Shown here in pieces: positions 27,074 through 38,607 of a stretch of 64,000 nucleotides of DNA (position 1 is its first letter; each line of letters begins with the position of its first letter). The position numbers and the translations under genes were made by a program. The notes under the pieces were generated by a model that saw only the letters and a program-made list of their open reading frames with translations, had not been told where the DNA came from and made no database searches. The stretch comes from Turneriella sp. (GTDB taxonomy: Bacteria > Spirochaetota > Leptospiria > Turneriellales > Turneriellaceae): the NCBI GenBank assembly GCA_019186965.1, contig JABARV010000003.1, positions 124,001 through 188,000 of the forward strand, written 5' to 3'.

Positions 27074-28718
27074 AGTGTTTTTTTCCCGGAAAATGCCGTG
27101 GCTCAATAATTGTGTCTGCACGCGAAGGTTCACGGTGCTCTGGATAATCTGTCATAAAATGTAACCCCCTACTTTCTTTGCGTTTAAGCGCAGAACGTAT
27201 AGTCAACTGTGCGACAAGCGCAAGGTTACGTAGTTCCAAAAGGTCGAGAGAAATAACAGTGCGGTTATAAAAATCGATAATTTCTCCATAAATAACGTCA
27301 AGCCTTCTGAGCGCACGCTCCAAACGTAGCGTTGAACGTACAATACCTACGTAGTCCCACATGAGCGAGCGTATTTCTTTAAAATCGTGGCTTACCAAAA
27401 CCCATTCTTCGGGGTTTTTTGTATTGGTATGGTCCCACTCTCCTAAATTTTGTGCTGTTTTTCGGTACGAATTTATTTTTGTGTCGCTTGCCGCCCTTAC
27501 AATATGCTTTGCTGCACGCGCCGCAAAAACAAGACCTTCTAAAAGCGAGTTGGAAGCAAGGCGGTTACCGCCATGGACGCCAGTGGATGCAACCTCGCCA
27601 ATTGCGTATAAATTTTCAAGATCTGTTTTTCCCTCGTAATCGACAAGAACTCCACCGCACGTGTAGTGGACTGCTGGAACAACAGGAATGGGTTCTTGGG
27701 TAATATCGATGTTATATTTTTCTTTAAGTGTACCGTAGATAAGAGGAAAATGTTCACGGACAAAGCTGGCGTCTTTATGTGAAATATCGAGGTAGACATA
27801 GTCCAAACCATCACGTTTTAATTCTGCATCGATTGCGCGTGCAACGATATCGCGTGGCGCAAGCTCACGCATTTCATGGTAGTCGACCATAAAGGCGCGG
27901 TTTGTTTTTGGATTTTTTAAAATCGCACCTTCGCCACGCATTGCCTCGGTAATTAGGAACGCCGGAGTTCCTGGCGGATTTTTTCCTTTGAGCGCGAGCG
28001 CTGTGGGATGGAACTGGAAAAATTCCATATTGCGAATACGGCAACCCGCACGGTACGCGAGTGCAATTCCATCGCCTGTAGAAACCGGTGGGTTCGTTGT
28101 TACGGGGTATACGCGGCCAGCGCCGCCAGAGGCAAGAACGGTGAAATCCGCCTTTTCTAAATGAATTTTTCCCGAAAGGACATCTAAAATATACGCGCCA
28201 AAAACAACCGTTGAATTACCACGTTCTTTAAGATGGTGTTCGCTCGCCAATTCGACCACGCAATGCTTTGTGAGTATGCGTATATTTTTCTTTGCATAAA
28301 TTTTTTTGAGTAAAAACGATTCAACCGATCGCCCCGTGTGGTCGTGGTCGTGGAGTACACGCGATTCGTTATGCCCCCCCTCGCGCCCAAAATGCAGCTT
28401 ACCGTCTTTGCCTCGCGTAAAAGGCATTCCCAAGTCGATAAGTTCTTCTACACAGCGCACTCCTTCGTGGACTAAAATTTCAACAGCTTTTTCGTCACAG
28501 AGCCCTGCGCCTGCTATAAGGGTATCTTCAAAATGTTTTTGCGGATTGTCCCAAGTACCAAGCGCGGCGGCAATTCCGCCTTGTGCATACGTTGTCGCCG
28601 CGTTGTCCACGGCGTCTTTTGTAACGATTGTTACATAACCATGTTCGGAGGCCTTAAGCGCAAAAAAGAGCCCCGCAATTCCAGAACCTATAACAAGATA
28701 GTGCGGTATTTGGGTCAC
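27066..28718 (-). CDS. nadB: L-aspartate oxidase
   Basis: 550 aa flavoprotein for the first step of NAD synthesis. FAD-binding VIGSGIAGLFFALKAS at residues 9-24, TYAQGGIAAALG, FHPTAL, LITEAMRGEGA, and HGGNRLASNSLLEGLVFAARA near the C-terminal FAD site. The active-site Arg regions are intact. nadA and nadC are not in the window. It probably forms an operon nadB-crcB-yhaM. Confidence 0.95.
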   Translation of the reverse strand: MTQIPHYLVIGSGIAGLFFALKASEHGYVTIVTKDAVDNAATTYAQGGIAAALGTWDNPQKHFEDTLIAGAGLCDEKAVEILVHEGVRCVEELIDLGMPFTRGKDGKLHFGREGGHNESRVLHDHDHTGRSVESFLLKKIYAKKNIRILTKHCVVELASEHHLKERGNSTVVFGAYILDVLSGKIHLEKADFTVLASGGAGRVYPVTTNPPVSTGDGIALAYRAGCRIRNMEFFQFHPTALALKGKNPPGTPAFLITEAMRGEGAILKNPKTNRAFMVDYHEMRELAPRDIVARAIDAELKRDGLDYVYLDISHKDASFVREHFPLIYGTLKEKYNIDITQEPIPVVPAVHYTCGGVLVDYEGKTDLENLYAIGEVASTGVHGGNRLASNSLLEGLVFAARAAKHIVRAASDTKINSYRKTAQNLGEWDHTNTKNPEEWVLVSHDFKEIRSLMWDYVGIVRSTLRLERALRRLDVIYGEIIDFYNRTVISLDLLELRNLALVAQLTIRSALKRKESRGLHFMTDYPEHREPSRADTIIEPRHFPGKKHYG

Positions 28719-28757
28719 AAAGATATATCTAAAAGAAGAAACGCGACGGCGAGAGAT

Positions 28758-29477
28758 TTAGGATTGTTGTTCCGTAATCCAATGGTTTACTTTCGCAAGT
28801 ACAATTTGTGGAATTTCGTGCTGGCCATCAAAACCAACGAGATCTCCCTTACCGCCATTTGCCGCCAACAATTGGAAAAGGCGCTCCGCTGCCGCATAAG
28901 GGAGCACGGGGTCAAGCCTACCGTGCGACTGTATAAAAGAAAGAACTTTTCCTTGCGAAAGGTATTTCTCCCGCGCTTGGGTTTCCCACCCGACACGATT
29001 CACCAAAGTTCCTGAAAAAAGGATGAGTCCTTTAAAATACTTGGGGTGCGACAGCGTAATTTCTGTAGCCATCATAGCGCCTTGTGAAAACCCACCAAGA
29101 TACGTTTTCTCAAAATCACACCCTAAGCCTTCCATAATAGAAATAACTTTTTCACGAGCCTCTGCCATTCCCGGGGGGAGCGATTTCGACAAATCGCGCA
29201 AACCACCCTCACGGCGTATACGCTCAATTTCGACCCAATCGATGGGAAACCACGCACGCCCTTCGTTAGAAAAACCCAAATCAACATTTAAAATTCCTTC
29301 GGGGAAAAGGTAGCGTGTCCCTTGCGGAAACGCAAGGTAAGGAGCCAAAGGCGCCAAATCAAACGCATTAGCCCCATACCCATGCATGCAAAAAAACGTA
29401 GGCGCATCTTCTTTTCCGGGAATTTCAATTACTTTAACGCCATTTACTATACGCTCAACATACTTTAAGGGCTGCAT
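28758..29477 (-). CDS. Phospholipase/carboxylesterase family hydrolase
   Basis: 239 aa soluble alpha/beta hydrolase of the carboxylesterase/thioesterase (abhydrolase_2) type. Complete triad: Ser131 in GGFSQGA, Asp189 in SHGRLDPVLP, His220 in GQHEIP; HGYGANAFDL provides the oxyanion hole. It probably acts on short acyl esters or acyl-thioesters. It starts a minus-strand unit opposite the Mla operon across a 106-bp divergent region. Confidence 0.87.
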   Translation of the reverse strand: MQPLKYVERIVNGVKVIEIPGKEDAPTFFCMHGYGANAFDLAPLAPYLAFPQGTRYLFPEGILNVDLGFSNEGRAWFPIDWVEIERIRREGGLRDLSKSLPPGMAEAREKVISIMEGLGCDFEKTYLGGFSQGAMMATEITLSHPKYFKGLILFSGTLVNRVGWETQAREKYLSQGKVLSFIQSHGRLDPVLPYAAAERLFQLLAANGGKGDLVGFDGQHEIPQIVLAKVNHWITEQQS

Positions 29478-29539
29478 GGGTCGAAATTGGGGTGGGATTA
29501 AGCAAGTAAAGTAAATCGTTTACACGTAGGCGACTTAAC

Positions 29540-29570
29540 ACGACTATACTTTACTAAAATATAAATTCTA
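29540..29570 (+). promoter_or_regulatory. Possible promoter of the Mla/MCE operon
   Basis: AT-rich tract just before the mlaE-like start with ttaaca upstream and aatata/tataaa about 17-18 bases later; tatact is an alternative -10. Weak evidence, based on position and composition only. Confidence 0.3.
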
Positions 29571-29583
29571 CTTTATTTAGAGC

Positions 29584-30393
29584 ATGAAAGGCAAAATCAG
29601 TAAAATTATTCCCTTTGCGGAAAAAATCGGTACAGGGGTTTTAGGGCTTTTAGAGGCCCTGGGTGCGTTTGCAATTTTCGCTGGCCAAACGTTTAGGTTC
29701 GTTTTTACTCCGCCTTTTGACTTACGTAGTTTGCTTTACCAAATGGGAGAAATTGGCGTAAAATCGATTCCCGTAGGTGTCGTAAGTTCTTTCTTTGTAG
29801 GGATGGTAATGGCGCTCCAATTGGGCGGCCCAATGGAGCAACAAATCCAAGGGATTTCCACTTTCATGGGCGGAGGAATTTCGCTTGCAATGGTACGCGA
29901 GCTCGCACCGGTTTTAACATCGGTGCTCCTTGCAGGGCGTGTTGGCTCGTCGATTGCGGCAGAAGTCGGTACGATGAAAGTTACCGAACAAATCGACGCA
30001 TTGTCGACTCTTGCAACAAATCCCGTCCACTACCTCTGTGTACCGCGTTTTCTCGCCGCGCTTTTTTGTATTCCGATGATTACCGTTATGGCAATTGTCG
30101 TTGGAGTTTTTGGCGGTGCCCTTATCTCCAATATTAGTTTAGATATTCCATACAACCTCTACTTCGATTCTGCGCGAACCCTTGTGCGTAGCAAAGATTT
30201 AATTTCAGGCGTTGGAAAAACATTTTTCTTTGGGGCTGAAATCGCACTCATCTCGTGTTTTTCTGGGTTTCGCGCACGCGGGGGCGCCGAGGGCGTGGGT
30301 CAAGCGACGATACAAGCGGTAGTTTTTTCTTTTATGATGATTATCGTCTCTGACTATTTTATTACGTATATCTTTCAACTTTTTGGCTTATAA
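29584..30393 (+). CDS. mlaE: MlaE-family lipid ABC permease
   Basis: 269 aa inner-membrane permease with about five TM helices. The family core is clear: MVRELAPVLTSVLLAGRVGSSIAAEVGTMKVTEQIDAL at about residues 102-139. It partners the ATPase encoded next and MCE proteins to move phospholipids between inner and outer membranes. It is first gene of a four-gene plus-strand operon. Confidence 0.93.
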   Translation: MKGKISKIIPFAEKIGTGVLGLLEALGAFAIFAGQTFRFVFTPPFDLRSLLYQMGEIGVKSIPVGVVSSFFVGMVMALQLGGPMEQQIQGISTFMGGGISLAMVRELAPVLTSVLLAGRVGSSIAAEVGTMKVTEQIDALSTLATNPVHYLCVPRFLAALFCIPMITVMAIVVGVFGGALISNISLDIPYNLYFDSARTLVRSKDLISGVGKTFFFGAEIALISCFSGFRARGGAEGVGQATIQAVVFSFMMIIVSDYFITYIFQLFGL

Positions 30394-30430
30394 TGGAAAG
30401 AACACTTAGTAATAGAAGCACAACCACTCT

Positions 30431-31189
30431 ATGAAAGACGTACACGTAAAACTCGAGAATGTTTACAAAAGCTTTGGTCCAAAGCATATCTTGCGTGGAA
30501 TTAATTTGGATATCCAAAGGGGCGAAATTATTTATATTATCGGGAAAAGCGGTTCGGGAAAATCTGTAACCCTTAAAAATATTACAGGACTAATGCGTCC
30601 CGATAACGGTCGCATCCTTATAGATGGGTACGACATACACAATGTCGACGACAATATGCTTAACGAAATACGACAAAAGATGGGAGTTCTTTTCCAAATG
30701 GCGGCGCTTTTTGATTCAATGCCGGTTTTTGAAAATGTTGCATTTGCGCCGCGCCGCTTTACCAAAATGGGCGAAGAAGAAATTAAAAATCTTGTACGCG
30801 GAAAGTTGGAACTCGTTGGTTTAAAAGGCGTCGAAAACCTTAACCCTTCTGCGCTTTCGGGAGGAATGCAAAAACGCGTTGGTCTTGCGCGGGCGATTGC
30901 GCTAGACCCCGAGATTGTGCTTTACGACGAACCCACAACGGGGGTCGATCCCATTTTGGGAGCGGCTGTCGACGATCTAATTAGTTCGCTCAACGCCAAA
31001 ACGGGTGTAACCTCGATTGTAATTTCGCACGACATGACTTCGGTCTTTCGTACTGCACACCGTATTGCAATGCTCTACGATGGCGTTTTTCGCCTTGTCG
31101 GAACACCTGCCGAATTTAGAAATTCGGATGACCCTGTGATACGGCAATTCGTTGAAGGTAACGCTGAGGGACCAATTCCCATTTTATAA
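30431..31189 (+). CDS. mlaF: MlaF-family ABC ATPase
   Basis: 252 aa. Walker A IGKSGSGKS (about 37-45), Q-loop LFQMAALFDSMPV, signature LSGGMQKRVGLARA, Walker B EIVLYDEPTTGVDP and H-loop ISHDM. The FQMAALFDS text is typical of MlaF/Mkl ATPases. It sits 37 nt after the permease gene. No MlaB (STAS) gene is present. Confidence 0.95.
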   Translation: MKDVHVKLENVYKSFGPKHILRGINLDIQRGEIIYIIGKSGSGKSVTLKNITGLMRPDNGRILIDGYDIHNVDDNMLNEIRQKMGVLFQMAALFDSMPVFENVAFAPRRFTKMGEEEIKNLVRGKLELVGLKGVENLNPSALSGGMQKRVGLARAIALDPEIVLYDEPTTGVDPILGAAVDDLISSLNAKTGVTSIVISHDMTSVFRTAHRIAMLYDGVFRLVGTPAEFRNSDDPVIRQFVEGNAEGPIPIL

Positions 31190-31197
31190 GGAAAAAC

Positions 31198-32088
31198 ATG
31201 GATAAAGAAAGAAAAACACGGCTTATGGTTGGGCTAATGACCATAATTTCTGTAGTTACATTTGTAGCACTACTTGCTATTTTAGGCCGCTGGCAAATTG
31301 CCGGAGATGGGCTAAAAATCCACTTACGCTTCCGTTTTTTAAATAACCTTTCCACAGGGGCGCCTGTACGTATTTCGGGCGGACTGCCTGTAGGTTTTGT
31401 CGAACACATTTACCAAAAGGATTTAAAAACGTATGTACAACTTGCGCTAAAAAAAGAACTTTTAAATAAAATTCCCAAACGTGTAGAAACAGTATTTGCA
31501 ATTTATACGACTGGGCTTATGGGGCAAAAATATATCAACATTACAATTCCCGACCCCAAAGAAAATGAAGTTTACTTCCAAAATGGCGACGAATGGGTGG
31601 GGATTGATCCCCCTTCTGTAGACCAAATGATGATGGCATTTTCAAGTTGGTTCGATGGTAAAAACGGCGGTCAAATTCTCGCTGAAATTATGAAGGAAAC
31701 CGAAACATTCCTTTCGAACTTAAACGGTATTGTTAACGAAAACAGGGGTGACATCCGCACAACAATAAAACAGGCACGTATATCTTTTACATCGCTTTCC
31801 GCACAACTGGATACTTTGATGCAAAAGCTAAACATCCTTTCAAAAAATTTTACCGACATCTCGAATCAAAATAAACAAGACATCCAAATTATGCTCGAAA
31901 ACATGTCTAAAATTTCGCGCGACCTTAACCTTATTACACAGCGGATAAACTCTGGACGCGGTTCCGTAGGCAAACTTATACAAGACGAAGAACTTTACAA
32001 AAACGCAAACGAAGCAGCGTACCACGCACGCGAACTTTTTCGTAAACTTGAAGAGAATCCCTCGCTCTTTCTCAACAAAGGAAACTAG
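31198..32088 (+). CDS. MCE-domain (MlaD-like) protein 1
   Basis: 296 aa. One N-terminal TM (about 8-28), a single MCE domain (about 36-120: LRFRFLNNLSTGAPVRISGG...GLMGQKYINI), then a long helical tail with amphipathic repeats ending near GRGSVGKLIQDEELY. MCE proteins oligomerise into rings carrying lipid through the periplasm. It starts after a GGAAAAAC-type ribosome site 8 nt beyond mlaF. It is clearly similar to the next gene product. Confidence 0.92.
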   Translation: MDKERKTRLMVGLMTIISVVTFVALLAILGRWQIAGDGLKIHLRFRFLNNLSTGAPVRISGGLPVGFVEHIYQKDLKTYVQLALKKELLNKIPKRVETVFAIYTTGLMGQKYINITIPDPKENEVYFQNGDEWVGIDPPSVDQMMMAFSSWFDGKNGGQILAEIMKETETFLSNLNGIVNENRGDIRTTIKQARISFTSLSAQLDTLMQKLNILSKNFTDISNQNKQDIQIMLENMSKISRDLNLITQRINSGRGSVGKLIQDEELYKNANEAAYHARELFRKLEENPSLFLNKGN

Positions 32089-32089
32089 G

Positions 32090-33028
32090 TTGGGTAAACG
32101 TATAAAGCAACCTCTTTCCCCCGCAGAGGCGCTCCGCCGCCGCTCTATACGCATTGGCGCTTATGTGCTCCTTGCAAGCTTTTTTTTAGTTATCGCTGCA
32201 ATTGTGGGTACGCGTATCCATACCGCCCGTTCGGGATTTACTATCGACGTCGCTTTTTCTTTCCTGAGTAATTTAACAAAAAATGCTCGGGTTCTTCTTG
32301 CAGGCGGCAAACAGGTTGGGTATGTACAAGATATTTTTCAAAACGAGTACCAAACGTATGTACGCCTCTATTTAGACAACAGCCTCAAAAATAAAATTCC
32401 ACGTACTAAAGAAACGCAAATATCTATTTTTAGCAACAACCTTATGGGGCAAAAATATATAAACCTGCAATTTGAAGAATTGAAGCAAGGGGAAACTGTT
32501 ATCCGCGAAGGAGAAACGGTTAGAGGAATATCTCCGCCCTCTTTTGAGCAAATGATGCTTTCATTTTCCAGTTGGTTTGAAGGAAAAAGCGCGGGCGAGG
32601 TCGCTGAAGAAATTTTTGCAAAAGCCGCGCTCCTCCGGCGCGATATCGACACTGTTTTCAACGAAAACCGCGAAGATTTAAACGCAACAATTGCCGGAGC
32701 CAAAAATTATTTTGCAAACATCTCGGCACAATTTGATTCGTTTAAAAACAACCTTACTTTGATTGCGCACAATAGCGAAGATATTTTAACCGCTCAGCAG
32801 CAAAGCCTAAGCGACCTTATTGAAAACACCTCGAAGGTGGCAAAAAACTTGGAAACTCTCGAAAAGGCTTTAGGGTCTAATAGAGGCACATTAGGAAAAT
32901 TTAGCAACGAAAGCAAGGCACTGCGCGAAAATATTCGTCTCACTTCTGAATACAGCCGCTCTTTCCTCAAGTGTATCCAAGAGCGTCCGTGGGTTATTAT
33001 CTACAAAGAGTCGTGCCGTACGCGGTAA
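32090..33028 (+). CDS. MCE-domain (MlaD-like) protein 2
   Basis: 312 aa from TTG 32090, chosen because AAAGGA stands 7 nt upstream and the previous stop is one base away; a longer in-frame reading overlaps the first MCE gene. TM at about 22-44, MCE domain with LSNLTKNARVLLAGG and NLMGQKYINL, and a helical tail containing MMLSFSSWFEGKSAGE, matching MMMAFSSWFDGKNGGQ in protein 1. Probably arose by tandem duplication and may build hetero-oligomeric MCE rings. Confidence 0.9.
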   Translation: MGKRIKQPLSPAEALRRRSIRIGAYVLLASFFLVIAAIVGTRIHTARSGFTIDVAFSFLSNLTKNARVLLAGGKQVGYVQDIFQNEYQTYVRLYLDNSLKNKIPRTKETQISIFSNNLMGQKYINLQFEELKQGETVIREGETVRGISPPSFEQMMLSFSSWFEGKSAGEVAEEIFAKAALLRRDIDTVFNENREDLNATIAGAKNYFANISAQFDSFKNNLTLIAHNSEDILTAQQQSLSDLIENTSKVAKNLETLEKALGSNRGTLGKFSNESKALRENIRLTSEYSRSFLKCIQERPWVIIYKESCRTR

Positions 33029-33084
33029 GGAACCTCGAAAAAAGCCGCAAGTTGGCATTCGCGATTTTTTGGGCTTCATGGTAG

Positions 33085-34677
<1,593 letters not shown>

Positions 34678-34699
34678 TTATAACGAAGAATAACCATCT

Positions 34700-36430
34700 A
34701 TGCTATCTTTTTTCCGTAGCGCGGCAGTACGTTGCCGCGTAGGATTTCGCCGGACGTTTGCCGCAATAGTGCTCCTTTTGCTCTTTGGAATTTCGTTTCC
34801 CTCAGCGCAGGATGCCTCGACACCTGCACCGCTACAAATGGAGGCGACCAAAAGGGGGGATGCTAAAAAAACACTTAGCGTCGAAACCGATAAATTTTCA
34901 ATCCTGTTTTCAGAACAAGGAGCACGCATCGTTGAGTTTAAAAATCGCGACAAAACATACCCCCGCCGCGATGGGGCTAATATTGTGCTCCCCAGAACAG
35001 AAATATTCCTTTCTCCCTATTTAGGCGCAACCGGAACAACGCAATACGTAGACGGCAACCTCGCCGCAATGATGTACTCTGCGTTTGACTTTAAAAAAGA
35101 AGAAACAGCCACTGCGATAAAAATTACTGCAACTTCACCTATACGCTTGCTTCTCGATAAAAAGAAATACGATGTTTTAGTCACGAAAGAATTTACGTTT
35201 TTAAAGCACTCCCCGTATTTTAAATTCGTTATCTACTTAGAATCGCAGTCTACCGTAAAATTGCAAAACATAATGCTCTATGCTTTACCCATACTGGGGC
35301 CTACTCCCGAAAACCAAGCAAGCTTTCGCGACTACCACCATTATACCGACCAAGGCAAAGTTGAATTTGCCTATGCGGGTTCTTCGGGTGGTTTTGGTTG
35401 TGGCGGTGCAACAACGCACGAAAAATTGAGTAAAGGCCCCACCGAATTTTTTGGCAGCTCTTCGCGCTTTCTTATCCTTAATATGCAGCCTCTTTTCCAA
35501 ACGCGTTCAGCAAGCATTACTCCAGAATATAGGGATCCACAAACAAAACAACTTTTACAAACACAGGCGCTCCACATCAACATGGGGGACATCGTTCTCG
35601 AAAAAAATAGACCTTACAACTTTGAATATATTGGATACATGGGACCAAAGGTTGACGATGCAACTTTTCCCTCCGATAATGCGCGCAAAGACATGCCCGA
35701 CGTAGCTAAATTTAATAAATCGTATTTTAGCAAATCGTTCGATTTTGGTATCACAGAACCTATCCGTGATATTTTGGTTGTTGCACTTAACCTATTCTAT
35801 AAGCTTATTCCCAATTACGGCGTCGGTATTATCCTTATCGCGCTCTTGCTTAAATTAGCATTTTTTCCATTAAACCAAAAGCAAGCCGACGCAATGAAGC
35901 GTATGGGTGAATTGCAGCCAAAAATTAAAGAGCTCAATGAGAAGTACAAAAACAATCCTCAAGAAAAGCAAAAAAAGATGATGGAGCTTTACAAAGTCCA
36001 CAAAGTAAATCCTGTTTCTGGGTGTTTACCGATGCTTATACAGCTCCCTGTTTTTATTGCGATGTATTCCGCATTTTCCGACGCGTACGATTTATGGAAG
36101 TCTCCCTTTATACCGGGCTGGATTCCCGATTTATCGCAGCCTGATATTTTCTTTTCGCTACCTTTGTCGATACCCTATATAGGCGGTTTTGCAATCCACT
36201 TACTCCCCATCATTATGACATTCTCACAGTACTACCAGACAAAACTAACTCCAACTTCGGGGGACGCAAACCAACAAAAAATTATGCGCTTTATGCCGTT
36301 TATGATGCTCTTCTTGTTTTACAAAATGCCGTCAGGGGTTGTTCTTTACTGGACGGTGCAGAACGCTCTGTCTATTGTGCAGCAGGTGTATACAAACCAC
36401 CAAAAAAAGAAAGAGCCACAAAAGGTATAA
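34700..36430 (+). CDS. yidC: Membrane protein insertase YidC
   Basis: 576 aa of the Gram-negative type: N-terminal TM (about 18-38), large periplasmic domain (about 50-340), and C-terminal insertase core with YGVGIILIALLLKLAFFPLN, NPVSGCLPMLIQLPVFIAMY and FMPFMMLFLFYKMPSGVVLYW. Inserts and folds inner-membrane proteins with SecYEG. It is followed by jag and mnmE as in many genomes, but rpmH and rnpA are not upstream; thiC is instead. Confidence 0.96.
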   Translation: MLSFFRSAAVRCRVGFRRTFAAIVLLLLFGISFPSAQDASTPAPLQMEATKRGDAKKTLSVETDKFSILFSEQGARIVEFKNRDKTYPRRDGANIVLPRTEIFLSPYLGATGTTQYVDGNLAAMMYSAFDFKKEETATAIKITATSPIRLLLDKKKYDVLVTKEFTFLKHSPYFKFVIYLESQSTVKLQNIMLYALPILGPTPENQASFRDYHHYTDQGKVEFAYAGSSGGFGCGGATTHEKLSKGPTEFFGSSSRFLILNMQPLFQTRSASITPEYRDPQTKQLLQTQALHINMGDIVLEKNRPYNFEYIGYMGPKVDDATFPSDNARKDMPDVAKFNKSYFSKSFDFGITEPIRDILVVALNLFYKLIPNYGVGIILIALLLKLAFFPLNQKQADAMKRMGELQPKIKELNEKYKNNPQEKQKKMMELYKVHKVNPVSGCLPMLIQLPVFIAMYSAFSDAYDLWKSPFIPGWIPDLSQPDIFFSLPLSIPYIGGFAIHLLPIIMTFSQYYQTKLTPTSGDANQQKIMRFMPFMMLFLFYKMPSGVVLYWTVQNALSIVQQVYTNHQKKKEPQKV

Positions 36431-36480
36431 TCTACCAGAATTAAACAAAAGAACAAAACAATAAGATTAACGAGGATACT

Positions 36481-37251
36481 ATGCAAATTTTAGAAGTGCA
36501 AGCTTTGGATGAAAAAGAAGCGTTAAAACAAGGTCTTGAATATTTAGGTACAGACGAAAACTCGGTCGAATTTAGCGTACTTAAAAAAAGTAGCTCCGGT
36601 TTTTTTGGGCTTGGCCAAAAAACTGCGGGCATCTATAAAATTAACGCAATCCGCGGAAAAACTCCGCTTGCAGTTATCATCCGTGGGGTTATATCGACAC
36701 TCCTTAAGCACATGGGCTATTCTGTTACAGTGAAAGACTACGTAAACGTCGAAGAAGGCAAACTCATGGTTACTTTAGAAAGCGAATACGCAGGGTACAT
36801 CATCGGTAAGCATGGACGCACCCTCGAAGCGCTCCAATTTATGACAAACCTCATCGTCGAAAAAATTACTACAGAACAGCCTAAAATTCTTCTCGACATT
36901 GAAAACTACCGCGAGCGCCGCGCACAGCACCTTATGGAAATTGCGCGTAAAACGGGCGAGTATGTTTTGCGCACAGGAAAAAGCCGCCTTTTAGATCCTT
37001 TAAATCCGTACGAACGCCGCCTTATCCACATGGCCCTTCAAGATAACGAAAACGTTAAAACCGAATCCGAAGGAAATGGCGTCTATAAGCGCGTGCGCAT
37101 TTTCCGCGTCGCCCAACCAAGCGCTCCCGAAGCAGAAATTGGAAACGAACTTGTCACAGAAGAAAATTTAGGTAACATTGAATTCGACGCCGGAAAAGAT
37201 CCCGAAGGCGCAGAAGATATCGAATTTAAAGACGAGAACTTTAACCGCTAA
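36481..37251 (+). CDS. jag: Jag/KhpB RNA-binding protein
   Basis: 256 aa with Jag-N (about 1-50, including SSSGFFGLGQK), a KH domain (about 75-150, YIIGKHGRTLEALQFMTNLIV) and R3H domain (about 155-215, LNPYERRLIHMALQDN). KhpB-type proteins bind RNA with KhpA and affect division and envelope functions. An acidic tail follows. Position between yidC and mnmE is the classical one; 50 nt after yidC. Confidence 0.93.
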   Translation: MQILEVQALDEKEALKQGLEYLGTDENSVEFSVLKKSSSGFFGLGQKTAGIYKINAIRGKTPLAVIIRGVISTLLKHMGYSVTVKDYVNVEEGKLMVTLESEYAGYIIGKHGRTLEALQFMTNLIVEKITTEQPKILLDIENYRERRAQHLMEIARKTGEYVLRTGKSRLLDPLNPYERRLIHMALQDNENVKTESEGNGVYKRVRIFRVAQPSAPEAEIGNELVTEENLGNIEFDAGKDPEGAEDIEFKDENFNR

Positions 37252-37253
37252 GA

Positions 37254-38588
37254 GTGTCTGACGCTATATGCGCCCTTTCCACTGCGCCCGGACGCGCCGC
37301 TATTGCTATAATCCGCGCGTCGGGAGAAGGCGTACTTAAAGCGGCTGAAAATTTCTTTTTTCCTAAAAATAAAAAAAACATACACGACCTAAAGGCGCGT
37401 GTAACACACTACGGTACGCTTGAAGAAAATGGCACACTCATCGACGATGCCATTTTTATCCCGTTTAGAGGCACGTCTTCTTTTACCGGTGAAGAAAGTT
37501 TTGAAATCCACTGCCATGCAAATGCTATTATTATTCGGCGCATCCTTGAAATCTTATATAAAAGAGGGGTTCGTCCTGCTGCCCCTGGAGAATTTACGCG
37601 CCGTGCATACCTTAACGGTAAGCTTGACATCGACGCGGCGCAGGCAATCCAAGAAATTATCGACGCGAAAAATATAGCGAGCCTTAACGCAGCGCACCTT
37701 TTGCAGCGCGGCGCATTCCGTACAAACTTACTTGGGTTGCGCTCTTTACTCCTAAACCTTTTAGCCGACCTAAACGCCGAGTTAGATTTTATCGACGAGG
37801 ATATTGCGTTCGCAACCCTCGATAAAAAAATAAATACGATAACAGGCGTCCAAGAACATATCCATCAGCTTTTGGAAGACTCTCGCCGTTTCTCTGCTTA
37901 TAAAGATGGCGTCCATATCGCAATTGTGGGTGAACCCAACGCAGGAAAATCTTCCCTCATGAATAGGCTTTTAGGCGAAGAGCGCTCCATTGTAAGCGAT
38001 ATAGCAGGAACAACACGCGATTACATTGAAGGAGAGCTTACCCTTGCTGGATTAAATGCACGTCTTTTCGACACGGCAGGGTTAAACCCTAAAAGCCAAG
38101 ACCCAATTGAACGCATGGGAATTGATAGGACACAGGAGCTTATAAGAAAAGCGCACATTGTATTGCACCTTATCGATGGCTCTAAGGCGGATGCACCTCG
38201 GCCTTTACAAATTTCCAGTGGGGCGACGCTTTTTCGTGTTGTAAATAAAATAGACATTTTGTATGCGCCGGATAAAGAAAAGAACACACTCTATATTTCG
38301 GCCAAAACGGGCGAAGGTATACCAGATCTCCTTATAGCTATGGAAAAACACATCTACGGCAACCTTCCACAAAACGTACTTTCCCTAAATGAATGGCAAC
38401 GCGAAATTTTATCGCGCATACACGCAACTTTGGTAGATGCAAAAAAAGCGCTCTTAGAAGAAGAGCTTCCCGAAGTTGTTACACACCTTGTCGACAATGC
38501 AGTCCAGTTGATTGCAACCCTAACCGGCCAAGTTTCCTCCGAAGATGTTTTAGGGCGAATTTTTAGCCGGTTTTGTATCGGGAAATAG
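37254..38588 (+). CDS. mnmE: tRNA modification GTPase MnmE
   Basis: 444 aa from GTG 37254, two bases after the jag stop. N-terminal THF-binding domain (ICALSTAPGRAAIAIIRASG), helical domain, G domain with P-loop GEPNAGKSS (226-234) and DTAGL, and the C-terminal FCIGK with the essential cysteine. With MnmG it makes cmnm5U34 in tRNAs. mnmG is not in the window. Confidence 0.96.
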   Translation: MSDAICALSTAPGRAAIAIIRASGEGVLKAAENFFFPKNKKNIHDLKARVTHYGTLEENGTLIDDAIFIPFRGTSSFTGEESFEIHCHANAIIIRRILEILYKRGVRPAAPGEFTRRAYLNGKLDIDAAQAIQEIIDAKNIASLNAAHLLQRGAFRTNLLGLRSLLLNLLADLNAELDFIDEDIAFATLDKKINTITGVQEHIHQLLEDSRRFSAYKDGVHIAIVGEPNAGKSSLMNRLLGEERSIVSDIAGTTRDYIEGELTLAGLNARLFDTAGLNPKSQDPIERMGIDRTQELIRKAHIVLHLIDGSKADAPRPLQISSGATLFRVVNKIDILYAPDKEKNTLYISAKTGEGIPDLLIAMEKHIYGNLPQNVLSLNEWQREILSRIHATLVDAKKALLEEELPEVVTHLVDNAVQLIATLTGQVSSEDVLGRIFSRFCIGK

Positions 38589-38607
38589 CAAAATTTTATT
38601 TTTGACG

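Noticed and set aside
27066-27133. Longer start for CrcB and a fluoride riboswitch
   Set aside because: The extension is inside nadB and lacks a Fluc-like sequence; there is no non-coding space for a riboswitch.
32048-32089. Upstream ATG start for the second MCE protein
   Set aside because: It lies inside the first MCE gene; TTG 32090 has AAAGGA at good spacing.
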